A DNA stretch of 64,000 nucleotides, taken from positions 62,001-126,000 of the forward strand of contig NZ_BOMZ01000091.1 of the NCBI RefSeq assembly GCF_016862455.1, read 5' to 3'. Source of the stretch: Actinoplanes utahensis (GTDB taxonomy: Bacteria; Actinomycetota; Actinomycetes; Mycobacteriales; Micromonosporaceae). Every line of letters starts with the position of its first letter. The first letter of the stretch is position 1. A program made the position numbers and the translations under genes. The notes below the pieces were generated by a model. That model had not been told where the DNA came from. It saw only the letters and a program-made list of their open reading frames with translations, and made no database searches. This document shows, one piece after another, positions 58,963-64,000 of the stretch.

Positions 58963-59610
58963 TCAGCCCCGGTACGGCGGCAGGACCACCTCCATCACCA
59001 GCCCGGACGGGAACAGCCGCCGGGCCCGCACTGTCCCGCTCAGGCCGGCGAGCCGCTGCCGGACCACCCACAGGCCGAGGCCGTCGTCGCCGGGCGGGGG
59101 ATGGCGTCGGCGCAGCGCGGTCCGCAGACCCGGGGTGGGGCCGCCCCGGTCGATGACGGTGAGCCGCAGCCGGCGGCCGCGGACCCGGGAGCCGAGCCGG
59201 ACCGGGCCGGTCGCGTGCCGGACGGCGTTGCCGACCAGATTGATCAGGATCTGCTGGGTGTGTCCTGGATGTACCGGCCAGCGCAACGCGTTCGGGCCGG
59301 CGGTCACCGTGAGGATCCCGGGCGGCGCGGTCGCGGCGACCGCCGGCAGGATGGACTGGAGCGGGACGGCACCGGCCGGCGGCTCCGCTTCGCCGCGGAC
59401 GGTCGCGGCGATCTGCGCCAGAACCGCCTCGGCGTAGACGGCGTGCTCCGTGGCCAGCCGGGTCAGTTCGGTGCGGCGCGGCTCCGGCGGCTGCCGTTCC
59501 AGCGCGCGCAGCAGCCCGGCCAGGGTCGCCATCGGCGGGCGCAGCTCATGGCAGACGGTGCGGACCAGCAGATCCGTATCGTGTGCGGCACGGTGGCGGT
59601 TCAGGCGCAT
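58963..59610 (-). CDS. Sensorless histidine kinase-like protein
   Basis: A 215-residue protein with an H-box (VCHELRPPMATLAGLL, phospho-acceptor His with following Glu-Leu-Arg), an N-box (QQILINLVGNAVRHATG), and G-boxes (VIDRGGPTPG; DDGLGLWVVRQRLA). No sensor domain or membrane helix precedes the H-box, so it is a soluble kinase that must take its signal from elsewhere. Divergent from a response-regulator gene with only 30 bases between the two start codons, so they share control and presumably form a two-component pair. Confidence 0.85.
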   Translation of the reverse strand: MRLNRHRAAHDTDLLVRTVCHELRPPMATLAGLLRALERQPPEPRRTELTRLATEHAVYAEAVLAQIAATVRGEAEPPAGAVPLQSILPAVAATAPPGILTVTAGPNALRWPVHPGHTQQILINLVGNAVRHATGPVRLGSRVRGRRLRLTVIDRGGPTPGLRTALRRRHPPPGDDGLGLWVVRQRLAGLSGTVRARRLFPSGLVMEVVLPPYRG

Positions 59611-59640
59611 GACTCGCCCCGGGCGGGGAACCGAGGCGCC

Positions 59641-60285
59641 ATGAGCGCCGCGATCCGCATAGTCGTCATCGACGATCACCATCTCTTCGTACGTGGGCTG
59701 GAACTGCTGTTGCCCGAGGTCAGTGCGGGCCGGGCCACCGTGGTCGCGGCGACCGGTGACGCGGCGTACGCGGCGGGGGTGGTCCGCCACGCGGTGCCGG
59801 ACCTCGTGCTGGTCGACCTGCACATGCCGCCACCCGGCGGCATCCGGGCGATCGAGGCGGTGCGCCGGGCCGCGCCGCGGGCCCGGGTGCTGGCCATGTC
59901 GGGCGACGACGACCCGGAGATCGCGGTCCGGGCGCTGCTGGCCGGGGCCGGCGGATTCCTGCCCAAGAGCAGTGACCCGGCGAGCCTGCTGCAGCCGCTG
60001 CTGGCCGCGATCGACGGCTGGGCGGTGATGCCGGGGAACCTGCTCGGCGTGCTCGTCGAGCAACGACGCCGGCAGGCCGGGTCGGCCGTCACCGCCTCGC
60101 TCAGCGACGCCGACCGGGATCTGCTGCGGCTGATCGCGGCCGGAACCTCGACGGTGGAGATCGCCGGGCGGATGCACGTGTCCGAACGCACCGTGAAACG
60201 CCTGACCGCGGCGCTGCTGCGCCGGCTGCACGTCTCCAGCCGGGCCGAGGCCGCCGCGCTGGCCGGCCGCGCCGGCCTGCTGTAG
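59641..60285 (+). CDS. LuxR-type (NarL family) response regulator
   Basis: A 214-residue protein. The receiver domain is IRIVVIDDHHLFVRGLELLL, phosphorylation Asp in DLVLVDLHMPPPGG, Thr/Ser in VLAMSGDDDPEIAV, and Lys in GGFLPKSSDPASLL. The C-terminal LuxR helix-turn-helix is LSDADRDLLRLIAAGTSTVE, then IAGRMHVSERTVKRLTAALL. Divergent from the kinase gene and probably its cognate partner. Confidence 0.92.
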   Translation: MSAAIRIVVIDDHHLFVRGLELLLPEVSAGRATVVAATGDAAYAAGVVRHAVPDLVLVDLHMPPPGGIRAIEAVRRAAPRARVLAMSGDDDPEIAVRALLAGAGGFLPKSSDPASLLQPLLAAIDGWAVMPGNLLGVLVEQRRRQAGSAVTASLSDADRDLLRLIAAGTSTVEIAGRMHVSERTVKRLTAALLRRLHVSSRAEAAALAGRAGLL

Positions 60286-60322
60286 GTCGTCATGCGCGAC
60301 CGGCTTCCCCGTCCGGGGCGGC

Positions 60323-61564
60323 TCAACCCAGCATTCTGACCAGCAGGAATCCGTTCAGGACGATGATGAGGGCGGCGGCCGCCGCCGCGGTGGCCGTCGT
60401 CACCGGGTGGTTGACCTGGTCACCGAGCACGTCCCGGCGGCGGGTCAGCCAGATCAGCGGCACCAGGGCGAACGGCACCCCGAACGACAGGACCACCTGC
60501 GACCAGACCAGCGCGGTGGTCGGGTCGGCGCCGATCAGCAGCACCGCCATCGCCGGGGCCATGGTGACCAGCCGGCGCAGCAGCAGCGGAATGCTGCGGC
60601 CGATGAACCCCTGCATGACCACCTGCCCGGCGTAGGTGCCCACGCCGGACGACGCCAGGCCGGAGGCGAGCAGGGCGATCGCGAACGCCAGCGCGGCATG
60701 CCCGTCCAGCACCGATCCCAGACCGGCATGGATGCCCTCGAGAGTGTCCGTGCCGCCGATCGGCGAACCGAAGAACAACTGTGCGGCCACCACCAGCATC
60801 GCCAGATTGATCAGCCCGGCCGCACCGAGCGCGACGAGTGTGTCGGCGCGCTGGTAGCGCAGCGCCTGCCGGCGGGCGGCCGGGTCGGCGGCGGTGGCCG
60901 CCCGGGACTTGGTCAGCGCCGAATGCAGGTAGATCACGTGCGGCATCACGGTGGCGCCCAGGATGCCGGTGGCCAGCAGCAGGGAGTCGGTGCCGGCGAA
61001 CGACGGCACCAGACCGGCGGCGAAGGCGGCCGGATCGCCGCCGGACCGCAAGCCCGTGTAGAGGAAGCCGAGCAGGATCACCCCGAGCATGGCGCCGATC
61101 ACCGTCTCGAACCGGCGCACGCCGCGCCGGTGCAGCTCCAACAGGGCGAACGCCGCCACGCAGGTGATCAGGCCGCCGAGCGGCAGCGGCATGCCGAACA
61201 GCAGGTACAGCGCGAGCGCCCCGCCGACGATCTCCGCCAGGTCGGTGGCCATCGCCACCAGCTCCGCCTGCACCCACAGGCCGCGGGCCACCGGCCGGGG
61301 CAGGTGCTCGCGGCACAGTTCGGGCAGATCACGGCCGGTGACCAGGCCCAGCTTCGCGGACAGCGACTGGATCAGCATCGCCATCAGGTTCGCCGCCACG
61401 ATCACCCACACCAGCAGATATCCGGACGTCGCCCCGGCGGTGAAGTTGGTGGCGAAGTTACCCGGGTCGGCGTAGGCGATCGCGGCCACGAACGCCGGGC
61501 CGAACCACGGCGCCAACCGGACCACCCGGTTCTTCAACGGCACGGCCAAGTCGAGTACCACCAT
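60323..61564 (-). CDS. mntH: NRAMP-family Mn2+/Fe2+ importer
   Basis: A 413-residue membrane protein with about 11 helices. The metal-binding DPGNFATNF in helix 1 (DPGN) and ATVMPHVIYLHSAL in helix 6 (MPH) are both intact, and QVVLSFGVPFALVPLIWLTR is the conserved late segment. Imports divalent manganese with protons. The ATG is at 61564. It is divergent from a manganese catalase gene with a 114-base gap containing GCCCGGGCCCGGGC, a perfect palindrome, so metal supply and the metal-using enzyme are likely co-regulated. Confidence 0.92.
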   Translation of the reverse strand: MVVLDLAVPLKNRVVRLAPWFGPAFVAAIAYADPGNFATNFTAGATSGYLLVWVIVAANLMAMLIQSLSAKLGLVTGRDLPELCREHLPRPVARGLWVQAELVAMATDLAEIVGGALALYLLFGMPLPLGGLITCVAAFALLELHRRGVRRFETVIGAMLGVILLGFLYTGLRSGGDPAAFAAGLVPSFAGTDSLLLATGILGATVMPHVIYLHSALTKSRAATAADPAARRQALRYQRADTLVALGAAGLINLAMLVVAAQLFFGSPIGGTDTLEGIHAGLGSVLDGHAALAFAIALLASGLASSGVGTYAGQVVMQGFIGRSIPLLLRRLVTMAPAMAVLLIGADPTTALVWSQVVLSFGVPFALVPLIWLTRRRDVLGDQVNHPVTTATAAAAAALIIVLNGFLLVRMLG

Positions 61565-61594
61565 GCCCGCCGGATTGCCCCGGCCCTGCGGCCT

Positions 61595-61608
61595 GCCCGG
61601 GCCCGGGC
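61595..61608. promoter_or_regulatory. GCCCGGGCCCGGGC palindrome between mntH and Mn catalase
   Basis: A 14-base perfect palindrome in the divergent promoter region. Possible site for a metal or oxidative-stress regulator; such GC palindromes can also arise by chance at this base composition. Confidence 0.35.
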
Positions 61609-61678
61609 CGACCTGTACGGGCCAGCGCGGCGGGTAGCCCATCGATGTGCCACACCACTCGTACGAGAGGAGAACGTG

Positions 61679-62596
61679 ATGTTCAAGCACGTCGACTACC
61701 TGCAGTTCCAGGCCAAGCCGGAGAAGCCGGACGCGGTTCTGGCCGCGAAGATGCAGGAACTCGTCGGTGGCCAGTTCGGTGAGATGACCGTGATGATGCA
61801 GTACCTGTGGCAGGGCTGGTCGTGCCGCGTGCCCGGCAAGTACAAGGACATGATCATGGACATCGCGACCGAGGAGATCGGTCACGTCGAGATGCTCACC
61901 ACCATGCTGGCCCGGCTGCTGGAAGGCGCGCCGAACGAGGCGCAGGAGAAGGCCGCGGCGGCCAACCCGATGCTCGGCGCGGTGATGGGCGGGATGAACT
62001 TCCAGCACGCCATCGTCACCGGCGGTGGCGCCCTGCCCCGGGACGCCGCGGGTGTGCCGTGGAACGCCGGCTACATCGTCGCCAGCGGCAACCTGCTGTC
62101 GGACTTCCGCTCCAACGTGGCGGCCGAGGCGCAGAGCCGGCTGATGACCAGCCGGGTCTACAACATGACCGACGACCGCGGGGTCAAGGACATGCTCCAG
62201 TTCAACCTGGCCCGCGACACCTACCACCAGCAGCAGTGGCTGCTCGGCATCGAACAGCTGATCCAGGACGGGTTCACCGAGAACGGCATCGAGGACTCGA
62301 ACGCCGAGTTCGAGCACCCGGAGGCCAACCACACGTTCTACAGCTTCGACCCGGCGAGCCGGGCCGGTGAGGGCCGCTGGGCGCAGGGCCCGACCCTCAA
62401 CGGCAAGGACGAGATCGTGTACGTGCCGGACGCGCAGCCGCTGACCGACGACAAGCCACTCGGCCCGGCTCCGGACCCGAAGCTGTTCGTCACGTACGAC
62501 GGCCAGATGGGCAAGGGCAAGCCCGGAACCGCGGCCGGCGCCACCGGTCAGGGCGTCGCCAACGTCGTCAACAAGATCAAGGGCGCCCTGGAGTAG
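61679..62596 (+). CDS. Manganese catalase
   Basis: A 305-residue dimanganese catalase (KatN-like). Four-helix bundle ligands: ELVGGQFGEMTVMMQYLWQG, TEEIGHVEMLTTML (E-x-x-H), and AEAQSRLMTSRVYNMTDD, with MLQFNLARDTYHQQQW providing the second Glu/His set. The C-terminal FYSFDPASRAGEGRWAQG is family-typical. It disproportionates hydrogen peroxide in the cytosol. GAGAGGAG lies about six bases before the ATG. A strong hairpin follows the stop. Confidence 0.93.
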   Translation: MFKHVDYLQFQAKPEKPDAVLAAKMQELVGGQFGEMTVMMQYLWQGWSCRVPGKYKDMIMDIATEEIGHVEMLTTMLARLLEGAPNEAQEKAAAANPMLGAVMGGMNFQHAIVTGGGALPRDAAGVPWNAGYIVASGNLLSDFRSNVAAEAQSRLMTSRVYNMTDDRGVKDMLQFNLARDTYHQQQWLLGIEQLIQDGFTENGIEDSNAEFEHPEANHTFYSFDPASRAGEGRWAQGPTLNGKDEIVYVPDAQPLTDDKPLGPAPDPKLFVTYDGQMGKGKPGTAAGATGQGVANVVNKIKGALE

Positions 62597-62610
62597 GTGC
62601 CGGGAACGTG

Positions 62611-62647
62611 CGAGAGGGCGGGCGCCATCGAGGTGCCCGCCCTCTCG
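62611..62647 (+). terminator. Hairpin terminator after the Mn catalase
   Basis: CGAGAGGGCGGGC / GCCCGCCCTCTCG, a perfect 13-base stem with an 11-base loop, starting 14 bases after the stop. It may serve the convergent small gene as well. Confidence 0.8.
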
Positions 62648-62652
62648 TGTGC

Positions 62653-62841
62653 TCAGGAGCCGTCGTCGGCGGTCTTGCCGGACGGACCGTACGGCGACGC
62701 CTGCCCCGCGGGTGTCGGCTTCCCGGCGCCCTTGTCGTGCCCGCCGTGCGGCGGCTGCGTCGGATCGGTGTCCTCGGTGCGCTGCTTGCTGGTCGGCGAC
62801 TCGCCGCTGCGCCGCAGTTCAGGCTGCTGGGGATTCGTCAT
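62653..62841 (-). CDS. Small hydrophilic protein, unknown
   Basis: A 62-residue protein, MTNPQQPELRRSGESP followed by TDPTQPPHGGHDKG; Pro/Gly/Lys/Asp-rich and probably disordered. AAGGAGAGGG lies just before the ATG, which supports real translation. It is convergent with the Mn catalase. It may be a stress-associated small protein; nothing more can be said. Confidence 0.65.
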   Translation of the reverse strand: MTNPQQPELRRSGESPTSKQRTEDTDPTQPPHGGHDKGAGKPTPAGQASPYGPSGKTADDGS

Positions 62842-62953
62842 CGCCCTCTCCTTCATGTGTGGGGCAGCGCGGATACCCCGTCCCGATCCGAGTATGTGCG
62901 CCGCCGAGGGCTGCATATCCTGTTGCCCCAGCCGTACTCCGAAAGGTCTTGCC

Positions 62954-63451
62954 GTGATCGAGATCGGTGGGCATCGCCCGCATGTCGCAGCCACCGCCTG
63001 GATCGCGCCCGGCGCGGTGGTGGCGGGACGGGTCACGCTCGGCGCGGACGCCGGCGTCTGGTACCAGGCGGTGGTCCGCGCCGACCTGGACACCATCGCC
63101 GTCGGCGCCGGCAGCAACCTGCAGGACGGCGTGGTCGTGCACGCCGACCCCGGCTTCCCGGTCAGCGTCGGCGCGAACGTCAGCGTCGGCCACCGGGCCG
63201 TTCTGCACGGCTGCACCATCGAGGACGAGGTGCTGATCGGGATGGGCGCCATCGTGATGAACGGCGCCCGCATCGGCTCCGGCACGATCGTCGGCGCGGG
63301 CGCGCTGATCCCGGAGGGCGCGGTGATCCCCGCCGGCTCCCTGGTGCTCGGCATGCCCGGCAAGGTCCGCCGCGACACCACCGCCGACGAGCGCGCCTCG
63401 ATCCTCGCCAACGCCACCCACTACATCACCCTGGCGAGGCATCACCGCTGA
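62954..63451 (+). CDS. Gamma-class carbonic anhydrase-like protein
   Basis: A 165-residue left-handed beta-helix protein with hexapeptide repeats (VVAGRVTLGADAGVWYQAVV, NLQDGVVVHADPG, ANVSVGHRAVLHGC, EVLIGMGAIVMNGA). The three zinc-ligand His positions are present in VHADPG, VGHRAVLHG. Such YrdA/PaaY-like proteins bind zinc or iron; many have unclear activity. GTG start with AAAGG upstream. Overlaps the convergent helicase gene by 26 bases. Confidence 0.9.
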   Translation: MIEIGGHRPHVAATAWIAPGAVVAGRVTLGADAGVWYQAVVRADLDTIAVGAGSNLQDGVVVHADPGFPVSVGANVSVGHRAVLHGCTIEDEVLIGMGAIVMNGARIGSGTIVGAGALIPEGAVIPAGSLVLGMPGKVRRDTTADERASILANATHYITLARHHR

Positions 63452-64000
63452 CGTGCAAGGCGGCCGGCAGGCGGCCGCCGTGCAGCACGTCCATGCCGGA
63501 CACGGCCCGGGTGAGCACCACGTAGAGCCGATGGAGCCCGCGTGGCTCGGCCGTCACGATCTCCATCGGCTCGACCACCACCACATGGTCGAACTCGAGC
63601 CCCTTGGCGAGGGTGGCGGGCACGATCGTCACCCGATGATCCGCCGGGTCGCCGTCCGGCATGCCGCTCGCGATACCCGCCGACCGCAACACCGTGGCGA
63701 CGGCGGCGACCCGGCCGGCGGCCGCGATCACGGCGACGGACCCCTCCCGGGCCAGGGCGGCCCGCACGCATGCGGTGAGGGCGGCGTCCAGGTCCGATGC
63801 CTGATGTACGCCGAGAGCACCGTCGCCGCGCACCGACCGGGTCACCGGAACCGCGACGTCCAGGGCGGGCATCAGCCGGTTCGCGAAGTCGAGCACCGCC
63901 GCGGGAACCCGGAAGCCGCTGGTCAGCGTGGTCCCGGCGGCGTCAGGGGCGCCGAGGTGCGCCAGTTGACGTGGCCAGTCGCCGGCGGCCCAGGGAGTGG
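63426..64000 (-). CDS. HelD-like UvrD-family helicase, C-terminal part
   Basis: Partial: the gene runs off the window. The visible about 190 residues include TPWAAGDWPRQLAHLGAPDA, SGFRVPAAVLDFANRLMP (motif IV region), VTIVPATLAKGLEFDHVVVV (motif V: AKGLEFD) and GLHRLYVVLTRAVSGMDVLH (motif VI: YVVLTRA). These fit HelD, which recycles RNA polymerase and in actinomycetes can protect it from rifampicin. The ATPase N-terminal half lies outside. Confidence 0.85.
   Translation of the reverse strand, partial: TPWAAGDWPRQLAHLGAPDAAGTTLTSGFRVPAAVLDFANRLMPALDVAVPVTRSVRGDGALGVHQASDLDAALTACVRAALAREGSVAVIAAAGRVAAVATVLRSAGIASGMPDGDPADHRVTIVPATLAKGLEFDHVVVVEPMEIVTAEPRGLHRLYVVLTRAVSGMDVLHGGRLPAALHVSGDASPG

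Noticed and set aside
1..64000. Insertion sequences, prophage or tRNA-linked integration
   Set aside because: No transposase, integrase, tRNA gene or terminal repeats could be recognised on either strand.

Overview
The window is about 72% GC, with G/C-ending codons, GTG starts, many 4-bp ATGA/GTGA stop-start overlaps and typical actinomycete protein families (SARP, ROK, LacI, FHA/PP2C/kinase signalling, secreted M4 and GH16 enzymes, HelD). It looks like the chromosome of a filamentous actinomycete, probably Actinoplanes or another member of the Micromonosporaceae; the genus is an inference from gene content. I see no rRNA, tRNA, transposase, phage gene or CRISPR array.

Layout. 1-1354: end of an unknown gene and a PRTase-like protein. 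1447-3939: minus-strand operon ribA - deaminase - marR behind a large inverted repeat, next to a frameshifted remnant of a luciferase-like monooxygenase. 4239-11343: minus-strand Wadjet type III genes jetA-jetB-jetC (kleisin, accessory protein, SMC ATPase) without the nuclease gene jetD. 11645-20016: plus-strand conflict cassette of alpha/beta hydrolase, caspase-like protease, VMAP-type protein, MoxR AAA+ ATPase and a vWA protein with a degenerate CHAT-like region. 20131-26487: secreted enzymes (M4 metalloprotease, Ig-repeat protein, lysozyme-like hydrolase, GH16 glucanase). 26481-33605: a CHAT protease and a catalytically dead CHAT paralogue, divergent from a second caspase-like gene and a small repeat protein, with two inverted copies of a palindromic site between them. 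34028-44545: an unknown divergent protein, then a tightly overlapping cassette of membrane/coiled-coil protein, ClpB-like AAA+ ATPase, small radical-SAM protein, zinc-ribbon/FHA protein, PP2C phosphatase, Ser/Thr kinase and a membrane-anchored PstS-like protein.

44958-64000 is more ordinary: aldo/keto reductase, SARP regulator, TetR-controlled acyl-CoA operon (SDR, nitronate monooxygenase-like, enoyl-CoA hydratase), XRE regulator and SDR, ROK/LacI-like pair, lipoprotein, VanZ-like, barstar-like, HAD, a divergent histidine kinase/response regulator pair, a divergent Mn transporter/Mn catalase pair, gamma carbonic anhydrase, and the end of a HelD-like helicase.

The 4-44 kb part reads as an immunity/conflict island: plasmid-restriction (SMC) genes, two caspase systems, a CHAT system and a phospho-signalling ATPase cassette side by side. 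The most novel-looking unit is the 35.5-44.5 kb cassette. It joins phosphorylation (kinase, PP2C, FHA) to a remodelling ATPase and a radical-SAM protein in one translationally coupled operon, and I cannot assign it to a named system.
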